From an uncultured Eubacteriales bacterium (GTDB lineage Bacteria; Bacillota; Clostridia; Oscillospirales; Acutalibacteraceae): a stretch of 64,000 bases of DNA. The translations under genes and the position numbers were made by a program. Below, in pieces: positions 16,483 to 25,060 of the stretch. Position 1 is the stretch's first letter. The number at the start of each line of letters is the position of its first letter. Under the pieces are notes generated by a model, which saw only the letters and a list, made by a program, of their open reading frames with translations, was not told the DNA's origin and did no database searches. The DNA lies in assembly GCA_934446475.1 (NCBI GenBank), contig CAKSEH010000005.1, positions 42,472 through 106,471 of the forward strand, written 5' to 3'.

Positions 16483-17187
16483 ATGAAATATTACGAAAAC
16501 GAAAAAAAGAATAAAAAAATCAGTCCTAACGGGATATATGCGATTGTTGCCTGTTGCCTTATAGCGCTCGGTGGCGCCTCTTGGTTTGCGGTTGCAAAAA
16601 TGACTTCCGGGAAAGAAAACAAGAATAATTCAGGCAGTATTTCTCCCGGCAGTTCATATAACGATATAACAAGTTCTAAACCGGACAAAACACAAAGCGA
16701 TACTTCGTCGGCCGATGTTAAAGCAGATAAAAACGACGTGCCCTATTCACCCGAGGAAAGCACTGTTAAAACCGAAGAAAAACAAAGTTTTTCTCTCCCC
16801 ATAAGCGGTGACATTATAAAAGGATACAGCGAAACCGCTCTTCAATATTCTAAAACTTACGGTGATATGAGGCTTCACAGCGGCATAGATATTAAATGTG
16901 AGAAAAACGCACAGATTAAATCTTCAAGTCAGGGCACGGTCTGCGATATAAGGGAAGATTCATCGCTTGGGAAAACGGTTGTCATTGATCACGGCAACGG
17001 AATAAAAATACTCTACTGCGGTCTTGAGAGTATTAACTGCAAAGTTGGCTCAACTGTCGGAAGCGGAGACATTATCGGCACCGCAGGGTCTGTGCCTTCA
17101 GAGTGCTCGGACGGTGTTCATATTCATATTGCGGCCACGGTTGACGGCAAACCCGTTTCGCCGCTTAAAGCTATGGGGATGGAATAA
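16483..17187 (+). CDS. Membrane-anchored M23 (LytM) peptidase, SpoIIQ-like
   Basis: 234 residues: a short charged N-terminus, one membrane helix (GIYAIVACCLIALGGASWFAV), a Ser/Asp/Lys-rich linker, then an M23 domain from about residue 110. Zinc motifs are kept: LHSGIDI (HxxxD) and VHIHI (HxH). The size and single-helix plan match forespore SpoIIQ, which in clostridia keeps an intact zinc site. A general cell-wall endopeptidase is the alternative. It is transcribed alone, followed by a terminator. Confidence 0.75.
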   Translation: MKYYENEKKNKKISPNGIYAIVACCLIALGGASWFAVAKMTSGKENKNNSGSISPGSSYNDITSSKPDKTQSDTSSADVKADKNDVPYSPEESTVKTEEKQSFSLPISGDIIKGYSETALQYSKTYGDMRLHSGIDIKCEKNAQIKSSSQGTVCDIREDSSLGKTVVIDHGNGIKILYCGLESINCKVGSTVGSGDIIGTAGSVPSECSDGVHIHIAATVDGKPVSPLKAMGME

Positions 17188-17262
17188 TACACCGTAAGCA
17201 TAGTATTTAATGCGGTTTTCTCTTAAAAACTGCCCCCGGTATAATCGTTTAGGGGCAAAAAG

Positions 17263-17297
17263 GTGCACAGGGCAAATTTATCAATGCTCCTGTGCAC
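17263..17297. terminator. Bidirectional terminator between the M23 gene and trmB
   Basis: Stem GTGCACAGG (17263-17271) with CCTGTGCAC (17289-17297), A run before it and T-rich sequence after it. A second hairpin, TGCCCC (17231-17236) with GGGGCA (17252-17257), lies just upstream. Confidence 0.75.
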
Positions 17298-17302
17298 TTT
17301 AT

Positions 17303-17983
17303 TTATATTTTATTTGCAATGTAAGCTTCCAACCTATATATCGGCATACCCTGAGAGGAAAATTTACTTTCATATTCGGTTATGATATTGCCTTCAAATT
17401 CGCTGTTATGCAGATCAAGCGAAATGTTTTTAAGTGAAAAACCGCTTTGAGAAAACTGTTCCAAAGAAAACTCAAAAAAGTGCATATTATCGGTTTTTTG
17501 ATGTATTTCGGCGTCACTTTTCATAAGTCTTTTATAGATATTCAAAAAATTCCCGTGCGTCAGCCTATGGGAGGCATATTTGTTTTTCGGGAAAGGACAG
17601 GAAAAATTCAAATATATCCTACTGACGGTTTTTTCCTCAAGATAGCGTTCAAGATACTCAGCCGAACACTTTATAAATCTTATATTGCCGACATTCTGCT
17701 CTTTAGCGGTTTCGCAAGCCGAAACTATAACATTCGCTTCCTTTTCGACCGCAAGAAGATTTATATCGGGGTTTTCCTTTGCAAGCCTTGCCGCAAATCC
17801 GCCTTTACCGCATCCTATTTCAAGATAGAGCGGCGCTTTCCGACCAAACCACTCATCAAGGTCAATATATTCTTTTTGTTTAGTTGCGGTATTAAAATTC
17901 CTGTCATCAAAATCGCTTATATAAAGTATATCCGAAACAGCCGACAGTCTGTCATCAAGGTGTTTTTTCTTTCGCATTCTCAT
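17303..17983 (-). CDS. trmB: tRNA (guanine-N7-)-methyltransferase
   Basis: 226 residues, normal for TrmB. It makes m7G46 in the tRNA variable loop using S-adenosylmethionine. The SAM motif is LYLEIGCGKGGFAARLA, followed by LLAVEKEANVIVSA and IRFIKCSAEYL. The family's DPWPK-type motif reads NFSCPFPKNKYASHRLTH here, with Cys in place of the usual Asp and Phe for Trp. This could be a lineage feature or an altered tRNA contact. It lies 12 bp after mrp, apparently in one operon. Confidence 0.88.
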   Translation of the reverse strand: MRMRKKKHLDDRLSAVSDILYISDFDDRNFNTATKQKEYIDLDEWFGRKAPLYLEIGCGKGGFAARLAKENPDINLLAVEKEANVIVSACETAKEQNVGNIRFIKCSAEYLERYLEEKTVSRIYLNFSCPFPKNKYASHRLTHGNFLNIYKRLMKSDAEIHQKTDNMHFFEFSLEQFSQSGFSLKNISLDLHNSEFEGNIITEYESKFSSQGMPIYRLEAYIANKI

Positions 17984-17995
17984 ACGAAACGCACC

Positions 17996-18820
17996 TTAAA
18001 TGTTTTCAACGGCCTGCACCGCTGTATCAAGGCAGGAAACATCGGCGTTTTCAACGCATCCCGAATCGACCATTGCAGCAAGCGACGGGTCAATGGGAAG
18101 CTCGCCTATGAGACTTATCCCGGTTTCATCGGTTATGTTTTCACTGCCGCCGAATATTCTGTGCTTGCTCTTACAATCGGGGCAGACAAAATAACTCATA
18201 TTCTCAACTGCGCCTATTATCGGAATATTCATCATCTTTGCCATATTAACCGCTTTTTTTACTATGAGAGAAACAAGGTCCTGCGGCGATGTTACAACAA
18301 TTATACCGTCAAGCGGAAGCGACTGAAAAACCGTAAGCGGAACATCACCGGTTCCCGGAGGACAGTCTACAAACAAATAATCAAGGTCTCCCCAAACGAC
18401 ATCGTGCCAGAACTGCTTAACAACACCGGCAATAATGGGACCTCTCCAGATAACGGGAGAATCGTGCTCGGGAAGCATCATATTAACCGACATAATTTTA
18501 ATTCCGGTTTTCGTTTCCGCAGGGAGAATACCTAGTTCGTTCTGCATTGCATTTTGTGTTACACCGAATGATTTCGGTATCGAGGGACCTGTTATATCAG
18601 CGTCAAGCACGCCTACCTTATACCCCTTTTTCTGCATCGCACAGGCAAGCAGGGATGTTACCATTGACTTTCCCACACCGCCTTTTCCGCTTACAACGGC
18701 AACTACGTGTTTTATGTTATTATACTCGCCTGCAGGTTCGAGCAGGCTCTCACTTTGTCTGTCCGAGCAGTTGCTTTGACACGACGAGCAGTTATGACTG
18801 CATTCTTTGTTTTCTGACAT
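17996..18820 (-). CDS. mrp: Mrp/NBP35-family iron-sulfur carrier ATPase
   Basis: 274 residues from the ATG at 18820 with AGGTGA before it (a GTG nine bases upstream lies in that site). N-terminal cysteine cluster ECSHNCSSCQSNC, a deviant Walker A GKGGVGKSMVTS, FVDCPPGTGD, and the CxxC near the C-terminus (FVCPDC) expected for holding an Fe-S cluster between subunits. It acts in the cytoplasm in Fe-S cluster assembly or transfer. The seven-hairpin repeat ends 20 bp upstream of its start, so its expression may depend on that element. Confidence 0.9.
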   Translation of the reverse strand: MSENKECSHNCSSCQSNCSDRQSESLLEPAGEYNNIKHVVAVVSGKGGVGKSMVTSLLACAMQKKGYKVGVLDADITGPSIPKSFGVTQNAMQNELGILPAETKTGIKIMSVNMMLPEHDSPVIWRGPIIAGVVKQFWHDVVWGDLDYLFVDCPPGTGDVPLTVFQSLPLDGIIVVTSPQDLVSLIVKKAVNMAKMMNIPIIGAVENMSYFVCPDCKSKHRIFGGSENITDETGISLIGELPIDPSLAAMVDSGCVENADVSCLDTAVQAVENI

Positions 18821-18838
18821 TTTTATCACCTACGGATA

Positions 18839-19052
18839 TTATAATGATTATAGAATGTCGAAACACCAAAATTGTTTCGACAAGCCGATTTTATCGGCCT
18901 TAAGCAAAATTAAATTTTCACAAATTTAATTTTGCCTATATTCATTGCAATGGACATTGACAAATTTTCAAAGAAAATTTGTGACCAAATCAAAGATTTG
19001 GTGTCGAAATAGTGTAGTTTTACACTATTTCGACTTTCAATAGACATTATAC
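18839..19052 (+). mobile_element. Seven-hairpin MITE-like element, copy 1
   Basis: About 210 bp of nearly adjacent hairpins: 18856-18882, 18884-18898, 18904-18935 (14-bp perfect arms), palindrome 18943-18952, 18960-18982, 18984-19002, and 19003-19034 (14-bp perfect arms). The ends form an imperfect ~21-bp terminal inverted repeat (ATAATG..TAT.GAA.GTCGAAA), bounded by TA on each side. A second copy lies at 46440-46652 in opposite orientation with about eight differences by eye. It encodes no transposase, so it would be a non-autonomous element moved by a TA-targeting transposase. It lies between the S1-protein gene and mrp. Confidence 0.8.
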
Positions 19053-19094
19053 CCTCTGAAAGTGACAAAATCAACCCATAATTTAAAATGATTA

Positions 19095-20027
19095 TTATTC
19101 CGTCTTGCCGAAATGGCTTGCTATGAGCTTTTGACATCCGTCGGGCGAATATATCCAGTCGTCTATATGATCTCCCTCATAAAAATAAGGAGCGGATGTC
19201 TTTTTATCAGAGTCAAAACTATCGATTATAATAAGTTTTATCTTCATTTTTTCGGGGATAATACTTTTTATGTAAACGCTTGCGGCCTGACCTACTTTAA
19301 CCCCTTCCTTAGGTTCCGCAAGCCCTGCAAGGTTTGCGGCAAGTTCAACGAAAACACCGTAATTTTCTATACTTCTTATAATTCCCGACACGGTTTGCCC
19401 CTGCATAAATCCTGACGCATTTTCGCTCCAGGTGCCGAGAAGCTCTTTATGGGAAAGGGTTATCCTTCCTCCGGGTTCTATACTGCTTATAACGGCCTTA
19501 ATGTTGTCGCCTACCTTAAATCTGTCGCTCGGATGCGATATTCTTGAAACCGATATTGCATCAATCGGCATAAGTGCTATATTTCCGCAGCCGATATCGC
19601 AAAATGCGCCGAAGCTTTCAAGATGAGTAACCCTGGCGTCTATTACATCTCCCTGCCTGTGATGCGAAAGGATATAATTAAGACAGGTCTGCTGAGCATT
19701 TCTTCTTGACAACAGCGCATAAAGCTTACCGAATTTGTCGGTTTTAAGTGCGGTTACTGTAAAACAAACCGGTCTGCCGACACGGGAAATCAACGCAATA
19801 TCCCGTGTAAGTCCTTCGGATATCCCTATTGCGCCCTCCTCTCTCGGTATAACGCCCCTCATACAGTCGAGGTCAACCGTCATATTATGTTCGGCATCGC
19901 ACATTATTACATTTGCTTCAAGTATGCTGCCGTTCACCTGCGCCAAAGCAAGCGCCGACGGCGTAACCATATTTTTATGATTTTCTCCCGTGTCCTTAAG
20001 CCAGCCTTCCGGATAATATTCTTGCAT
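19095..20027 (-). CDS. S1-domain RNA-binding protein (ribosomal S1-like)
   Basis: 310 residues from the ATG at 20027 (MQEYYPEG). A start at 20093 would add a hydrophobic stretch with no ribosome site and is not favoured. An N-terminal diverged OB-like region (ILEANVIMCDAEHNMTVDL) is followed by two S1 modules: GDVIDARVTHLESFGAFCDIG and GQTVSGIIRSIENYGVFVEL. It should bind single-stranded RNA, perhaps mRNA during translation. A larger S1 protein is fused to IspH elsewhere in the window. The hairpin element lies just downstream. Confidence 0.82.
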   Translation of the reverse strand: MQEYYPEGWLKDTGENHKNMVTPSALALAQVNGSILEANVIMCDAEHNMTVDLDCMRGVIPREEGAIGISEGLTRDIALISRVGRPVCFTVTALKTDKFGKLYALLSRRNAQQTCLNYILSHHRQGDVIDARVTHLESFGAFCDIGCGNIALMPIDAISVSRISHPSDRFKVGDNIKAVISSIEPGGRITLSHKELLGTWSENASGFMQGQTVSGIIRSIENYGVFVELAANLAGLAEPKEGVKVGQAASVYIKSIIPEKMKIKLIIIDSFDSDKKTSAPYFYEGDHIDDWIYSPDGCQKLIASHFGKTE

Positions 20028-20084
20028 TTTTTCTCGCCCTTTCCTTTTTGTTAATACATAATATGAAAAGAAAAGAATAAAAAG

Positions 20085-20112
20085 AACAAGCATAACTTCT
20101 GCTATGCTTGTT
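20085..20112 (-). terminator. Terminator after the cohesin-like gene operon
   Basis: 10-bp perfect stem AACAAGCATA (20085-20094) with TATGCTTGTT (20103-20112), followed on the minus strand by a T-rich tract. It separates the polysaccharide/cohesin operon from the S1-protein gene. Confidence 0.75.
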
Positions 20113-20216
20113 TAGAAAGTCAATATTAAACTGATACAGAGAATACTATCGGGATACGGCGCTTTTTGAAGAAACGGTGCGATTATCGGTTTTGCCTGAT
20201 TTCGCTCGCTTATCAC

Positions 20217-20768
20217 CTATTCGATTACAATTTGAGACGGTATCGAAACCTTGGGATATACAAGTTCTTCATTCAAATTTGCATATTGGCAGGAATTTTC
20301 GTCAACAGACATAAAATACTTTCCCGCTTTTGCACCGCTCTTGATTTTAAACACCAGTGTGGCGGCAGTGCCGGTTGCGGTTATATCACCCGACGAGGAG
20401 GAAAAGTCACCCGTCATAAGACAGGTCACTTTACCGTCTTTACAGGAAGCGTTGATATCCTTAAACATTCCCTCTTCGGTATCGACATATTCAAACACCG
20501 AAGCATCATAATTTATAACGGTTTTTGCCGCTATCATACCGGGATTTTGCGTTACCTTTATCGGAATACGAACGGTATCGCCGTATCCGACACCGTTTTT
20601 ACTGTCCGAATCCTTGCTGTAAACTATGCCGCTTGAATTAACGGCGCCGTTTGATGATTTCCCTTTATTGCCGTTACCCGTAGATGTGAGGACGATAACA
20701 ACAACGAGACCTATGATCACAATTCCTATGAGGGCAGATGAAATCCAAATAATAAGTTTCTTCTCCAT
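20217..20768 (-). CDS. Membrane-anchored protein with a single cohesin-like domain
   Basis: 183 residues. One N-terminal membrane helix (IIWISSALIGIVIIGLVVVIVL), a short Gly/Ser/Asn linker, then a ~130-residue domain that reads like a cohesin: GYGDTVRIPIKVTQNPG, TVINYDASVFEYVD, GTAATLVFKIKSGAKAGKY. Cohesins bind dockerins in cellulosome-type complexes. This one would face outside, held on the membrane. No dockerin was recognised in the window. Bacterial Ig-like domains can look similar, so the ligand is open. It is the last gene of a three-gene operon. Confidence 0.7.
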   Translation of the reverse strand: MEKKLIIWISSALIGIVIIGLVVVIVLTSTGNGNKGKSSNGAVNSSGIVYSKDSDSKNGVGYGDTVRIPIKVTQNPGMIAAKTVINYDASVFEYVDTEEGMFKDINASCKDGKVTCLMTGDFSSSSGDITATGTAATLVFKIKSGAKAGKYFMSVDENSCQYANLNEELVYPKVSIPSQIVIE

Positions 20769-20780
20769 GTTACACCTATC

Positions 20781-21659
20781 TTAAAGACCTTCATATTCGC
20801 CTGCAGCTATTTTTTTTGCGAGGGCTGCAACAACGGCGTCCTTATCTTCCTTATATGTAACGCCGTACCACTTATCCTCCGAGGCTAAAACCGCAACGGT
20901 TTTTTCGTTTTTCTCAATAAGATAAGACACCACGCTCGGCAGATAGTATTCAGATTTGGGCACGTTTATTTTTTCATTCAAAAAGCCTACCAATCCTTCG
21001 GATATATAGTCAAATATATCCGGAGTGAAGCCCCACATATTCATTGAAACGACCGTATCGGGCGCAAGGGGTATCCAGTTTTTATCGTCCTCTGTATATT
21101 TACAGTCGACTATCTTTGTGCGTTCGGTAATTTTCTTTAAATTCCCGTTTTCTATCTCACAAACGCCTCTTGAAACAGAACCGTTTTCCGTAAGAGTGTT
21201 CGCAAGACGGAAACCTACCATACAGTAATCACCCTTATTTGCCTTAAGGTGATTGTATATTTCTTTAAAAGCGTGCGCACCGTAATAATCATCCGCATTT
21301 ATTACCGCAAAAGGTGTTTTAACTATGCTGCGGCAGCAATAAACTGCGTGAGCGGTACCCCAGGGTTTGGTTCTGTCTTCGGGGCAGGTAAAGCCTTCGG
21401 GCAACATATCGGTCTCCTGAAAAGCATATTCGACCGGAATCTGCTTTTCAATGCGTTTACCGACAGTTTCTTTAAAATCTTTTTCTATTTCGTGTTTAAT
21501 AATGAAAACAACCTTATTAAATCCCGCTTTTTTTGCGTCGTAAACAGAAAAATCAAGCAACGCCTCCCCTTTAGGTCCTATCGGTTCTATTTGTTTAAGC
21601 CCTCCGAATCTGCTTCCCATACCGGCAGCCATAACAACAAGTGTTGCATCAAAGCTCAT
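20781..21659 (-). CDS. Sugar nucleotidyltransferase
   Basis: 292 residues. The N-terminus has the GT-A nucleotidyltransferase signature: VVMAAGMGSRFGGLKQIEPIGPKGEALLD. AVINADDYYG supplies the metal-binding Asp. This is the family of UTP-glucose-1-phosphate uridylyltransferase-like and related NTP transferases. It makes an activated sugar, which fits the polyprenyl sugar-phosphate transferase encoded just upstream, with start and stop overlapping by 4 bp. The exact sugar and nucleotide cannot be told. Confidence 0.82.
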   Translation of the reverse strand: MSFDATLVVMAAGMGSRFGGLKQIEPIGPKGEALLDFSVYDAKKAGFNKVVFIIKHEIEKDFKETVGKRIEKQIPVEYAFQETDMLPEGFTCPEDRTKPWGTAHAVYCCRSIVKTPFAVINADDYYGAHAFKEIYNHLKANKGDYCMVGFRLANTLTENGSVSRGVCEIENGNLKKITERTKIVDCKYTEDDKNWIPLAPDTVVSMNMWGFTPDIFDYISEGLVGFLNEKINVPKSEYYLPSVVSYLIEKNEKTVAVLASEDKWYGVTYKEDKDAVVAALAKKIAAGEYEGL

Positions 21660-23032
21660 TTTAATTCCTCCATATTATTATTTTCCGACATCTTTTGGTT
21701 TGCCTTTTCATCAAAGCCTTCGGTACTTTCCTTCATAAACAACACCTTAACGGTGAGTATCAAAAGCTTTAGATCCTGCAAAAGCGAATAGTTTTCTATA
21801 TAAATGAGGTCCATATTCAGCTTGTCCTCAGGCGATGTATTATACTTACCGTACAGTTGAGCAAATCCGGTCAGTCCCGCTTTAACACGGTGACGCAAAG
21901 CAAACTCAGGATATGCAGATGTATATTCATACACGTTTTCAATGCGTTCGGGTCTCGGACCCACCATAGACATATCGCCTTTTAAAATATTAAACAGTTG
22001 CGGAAGTTCATCCATACGGCAGGCTCTTATAATTCTTCCGACTTTTGTTATGCGGTCGTCGTCATTCACCGCTTTTTTAGCGCCGTCTTTATCGGCATCT
22101 ACTATCATTGAACGAAATTTTAAAATATTGAATATTTTCCCGTTTTTCGTTATTCGGTTCTGTTTGAAAAACACAGGTCCGCCGTCATTAAGCTTTATGG
22201 CAATTGCGCATATGAGCATTATCGGGCTTGTGATAATTATTCCGAGTCCCGATATAATAATATCGCAAATGCGTTTGACAACCTCCTGTTCAAGCGAAAG
22301 ACCCCTGTTGCGGCTCATAAGAACAGGGGTATCCCCTATCTGTATGTCATAAGCGTTATTCATAATGATATCGGTTATATCCGGCAAAAGATATGTGCGC
22401 TTTTGATTGGTATAACAGTAAGACATTATTTCCTTTTGCTTGTTCTTATCTATATCGCATATTGCAACGGCATCGTGTTTATCGATTAGGTGCTTTATCT
22501 GTTCCATATCAGTACGCTCGACATTCACGCCGCACTCAACGTGAAACCTTTCAGATATAATGCTCATCTTTCTTATCAGACCGAAACCGTAAATATCGTT
22601 GCTGAACACCGCAAGGACCCTCCTTGCCGAATAAAGCCTGAAATATATCATATTTGCGCAGCACGAGCATATAAACACAACGGCTATTTGATAAACCGTA
22701 CCCACGGCGAGCGGAGCTACGGCTACCATTCTTCTCGCTATAAGGCTGAGTTCAAGATACATAACCGTGTTTGTAAATACCGCAGCAAGAGAAAAACTGT
22801 AAATTATCTCGTGAATACGGTAAATACCTATATTAAACGCACCGTAAAGCGATGAAAATGTGACAAAAAGAAAAACATATGAAAAGATAACAACATAGTT
22901 ACCTTTATTACTGAACAGTGATTCGACATAGTTTTCATTCCACGTCTCGACAAAACCGGCGGTTGCGGCAATAACTATCATCGTCTTTACAAAAAGCATT
23001 ACTGATTTGCGAATCTTGATAAGATGCTTCAA
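21656..23032 (-). CDS. Polyprenyl-phosphate sugar-1-phosphate transferase (exopolysaccharide priming enzyme)
   Basis: 458 residues if it starts at the TTG at 23032 (GGAGG 7 bp before); a GTG at 23041 overlaps that site. The N-terminal half has several membrane helices and a diverged Rossmann-like CoA-binding fold. The C-terminal third is the catalytic Bac_transf domain: GGPVFFKQNRITKNGKIFNILKFRSM, MVGPRPER and RVKAGLTGFAQLYGKY (quoted in pieces). It moves a hexose-1-phosphate to undecaprenyl phosphate to start capsule or exopolysaccharide assembly. First gene of the operon. Confidence 0.88.
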   Translation of the reverse strand: MKHLIKIRKSVMLFVKTMIVIAATAGFVETWNENYVESLFSNKGNYVVIFSYVFLFVTFSSLYGAFNIGIYRIHEIIYSFSLAAVFTNTVMYLELSLIARRMVAVAPLAVGTVYQIAVVFICSCCANMIYFRLYSARRVLAVFSNDIYGFGLIRKMSIISERFHVECGVNVERTDMEQIKHLIDKHDAVAICDIDKNKQKEIMSYCYTNQKRTYLLPDITDIIMNNAYDIQIGDTPVLMSRNRGLSLEQEVVKRICDIIISGLGIIITSPIMLICAIAIKLNDGGPVFFKQNRITKNGKIFNILKFRSMIVDADKDGAKKAVNDDDRITKVGRIIRACRMDELPQLFNILKGDMSMVGPRPERIENVYEYTSAYPEFALRHRVKAGLTGFAQLYGKYNTSPEDKLNMDLIYIENYSLLQDLKLLILTVKVLFMKESTEGFDEKANQKMSENNNMEELK

Positions 23033-23063
23033 AGCAACCACCTCCGGATAAACATTTAACTAT

Positions 23064-23093
23064 AGTATATCTTTATTATATACCCATTGTCAA
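23064..23093 (-). promoter_or_regulatory. Sigma-A promoter of the polysaccharide/cohesin operon
   Basis: Minus strand TTGACA (23088-23093), 18 bp, TATACT (23064-23069), about 30 bp before the start of the glycosylphosphotransferase gene. Confidence 0.75.
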
Positions 23094-23137
23094 GAACTTT
23101 AATTTATGAACACTTTTTTAAAATTGAGTAAAAAATG

Positions 23138-23166
23138 TTTACTGTATCCTTTAAATATGGTAAAAT
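23138..23166 (+). promoter_or_regulatory. Sigma-A promoter of the MarR-citrate synthase operon
   Basis: Plus strand TTTACT (23138-23143), 17 bp, TAAAAT (23161-23166), about 30 bp before the regulator start. It is divergent from the promoter at 23064-23093. Confidence 0.65.
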
Positions 23167-23196
23167 ATATAAAAATATAAGAAAAGAGTGAGCAAA

Positions 23197-23661
23197 ATGA
23201 CCCTGAATCCGAATGAAAATGACCTTATACACGAGTTTATATATCATAAATATCTCATAAACGGGGAGCGTATGATCGGACATTTCAGGGATCTTAACAC
23301 TCCCGAATATATTGCAATGCACATCATAGAGGAGTTCTTTCACATTAACGGTGAAGATAAGGTCTATCTCAGGGATATTGCCGAAAGAATGGAACTGCCG
23401 CTTGCAAAGGTTTCGTCAATAGCAAGAAAGCTCAGTGATAAAGGGCTTATTGTATGGGAGCACGAGGGTGACGGCGATAACGGTACATATGTAAAAATAA
23501 CCGAAGCCGGCAGAGATCTTGTCACAAGTCAGGACAGAAAACTCAGAGAATATTACTCCAAGGTTATAGAAAAATACGGAGAAGCCGAGATAAGACAATT
23601 GCTTCAAATGATGAAAAAACTTGAAAAGGTGATTCGCAGCATAGGCGAACCGGAGGAATAA
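23197..23661 (+). CDS. MarR-family transcriptional regulator
   Basis: 154 residues from the ATG at 23197; a GTG nine bases upstream lies within the GAGTGAG ribosome site. The central winged helix is clear: KVYLRDIAERMELPLAKVSSIARKLSDKGLIVWEHEGDGDNGTYVKITEAGRD (quoted in pieces), with helices on both sides for the dimer. The citrate synthase gene begins 2 bp after its stop, so it probably regulates its own operon. The ligand is unknown. Confidence 0.85.
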   Translation: MTLNPNENDLIHEFIYHKYLINGERMIGHFRDLNTPEYIAMHIIEEFFHINGEDKVYLRDIAERMELPLAKVSSIARKLSDKGLIVWEHEGDGDNGTYVKITEAGRDLVTSQDRKLREYYSKVIEKYGEAEIRQLLQMMKKLEKVIRSIGEPEE

Positions 23662-23663
23662 AA

Positions 23664-25010
23664 ATGTTTTTAAGCGAAACTGCGGAATATTTTGATAAAA
23701 AAGAGAAAATTTGCAGAAAAAATGATAATATTGCACCTAGACTCTATGAGGAATACGGTGTAAAAAAAGGCCTGCGTGACGAAAACGGCAACGGTGTTCT
23801 TGCTGGTCTTACAAAAATTTCAAAAATCATATCTTCGAAAATCGAAAACGGTAAAAAGGTTCAGTGTGACGGTATGCTTTGGTACCGAGGCTACAAGGTC
23901 GGCGATCTTATAGCAAGTCTCGGCGATGATGAAATGGGATTTGAAAAGATAGCCTATCTGTTGCTTATGGGTGAAATTCCGTCAAATGATGAAGAAAAGG
24001 AATTCTTTGATCTTATAAGCAGCTGCAGAACTCTGCCGACGAATTTTACAAGAGATGTTATTATGAAGGCCCCAAGCAGAGATATAATGAACTCTATGAC
24101 GAGGAGCATACTGACTCTTGCTTCATATGACCAGACTGCAACGGATACATCCGTCTCAAATTCGCTCAGGCAGTGTATACAGCTTATAAGCGAATTTCCT
24201 CTTCTTGCCGTTTATGCTTATCACGCATACAATTATTCGGAAAAACAGCAAAGTATGATAATTCACCGTCCCGACCCGTCTCTTTCTACCGCAGAAAACA
24301 TCCTACTTATGCTCAGACCCGATAAAAAATACACCAAAACCGAAGCTAAGGTCCTTGATACTGCGCTTATTCTTCATATGGAACACGGCGGCGGAAACAA
24401 CTCAACATTTACAACAAGGGTAGTTACATCGTCCGGTTCAGACACATACTCAACAGTTGCTGCCGCAATGTCTTCACTTAAAGGACCTAAACACGGCGGT
24501 GCAAACATAAAGGTTATGGAAATGATGTCCGATATAAGGGCAAATGTTTCTGATTTTTCCGATAAAGAACAAATTCGCAGTTACCTTTCGCAGATAGTTG
24601 ATAAACAGGTTTTTGACAAGAAGGGCCTTATCTACGGTATGGGTCATGCTGTGTACTCACTTTCCGACCCGAGAGAAAGGATTTTTAAATCATATGTAGA
24701 ACAGCTCGCAAAGGAAAAAGGCCGCTCAAACGACTATTTGCTGTATAAAAACATAGAAGAACTTGCCCCCGGTGTTATAGCTGAAAAGCGTCATATATTC
24801 AAAGGCGTTTCCCCTAATGTTGACTTCTACAGCGGCTTTGTCTACGATATGCTCGGCATCCCTCAGGAAATGTATACCGCTATGTTTGCAATAGCAAGAA
24901 TCGTCGGCTGGAGCGCCCACAGAATAGAAGAACTGATTTGTATGGACAAAATCATACGCCCCGCATATATGAGCGTTATGGACGAAAAAGAACTTACCGA
25001 AAACCGATAA
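23664..25010 (+). CDS. gltA: Citrate synthase
   Basis: 448 residues, full length. Active-site regions are present: a His in MEHGGGNNSTFT, a second in LKGPKHGGANIK with GMGHAVYS, and the Asp in NVDFYSGFVYDMLG. It joins acetyl-CoA and oxaloacetate to form citrate. In fermentative clostridia this usually serves glutamate synthesis through a partial TCA cycle. It is co-transcribed with the MarR regulator and is followed by a strong terminator. Confidence 0.93.
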   Translation: MFLSETAEYFDKKEKICRKNDNIAPRLYEEYGVKKGLRDENGNGVLAGLTKISKIISSKIENGKKVQCDGMLWYRGYKVGDLIASLGDDEMGFEKIAYLLLMGEIPSNDEEKEFFDLISSCRTLPTNFTRDVIMKAPSRDIMNSMTRSILTLASYDQTATDTSVSNSLRQCIQLISEFPLLAVYAYHAYNYSEKQQSMIIHRPDPSLSTAENILLMLRPDKKYTKTEAKVLDTALILHMEHGGGNNSTFTTRVVTSSGSDTYSTVAAAMSSLKGPKHGGANIKVMEMMSDIRANVSDFSDKEQIRSYLSQIVDKQVFDKKGLIYGMGHAVYSLSDPRERIFKSYVEQLAKEKGRSNDYLLYKNIEELAPGVIAEKRHIFKGVSPNVDFYSGFVYDMLGIPQEMYTAMFAIARIVGWSAHRIEELICMDKIIRPAYMSVMDEKELTENR

Positions 25011-25020
25011 CATTATCGAT

Positions 25021-25052
25021 AAAGCTGCTGCGCCTTTCGGCGCAGCAGCTTT
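25021..25052 (+). terminator. Terminator after citrate synthase
   Basis: 14-bp perfect stem (25021-25034 with 25039-25052), TTTC loop, then a T run. It lies between convergent genes. Confidence 0.9.
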
Positions 25053-25060
25053 TAATTCGT

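Noticed and set aside
17447..18535. Plus-strand 362-residue open frame
   Set aside because: It lies antisense to trmB and mrp, which have clear family motifs.
18839..19052. CRISPR array
   Set aside because: The repeats are different hairpins, not one direct repeat with spacers, and no cas genes are present.
18910..19137. Minus-strand 75-residue open frame over the hairpin element, similar to one at 46387-46581
   Set aside because: The two peptides match only because they read through the same repeat; the frame crosses several palindromes and has no ribosome site.
20028..20093. N-terminal hydrophobic extension of the S1-domain protein
   Set aside because: The added segment reads through the terminator-side leader, and the ATG at 20027 has a better ribosome site.
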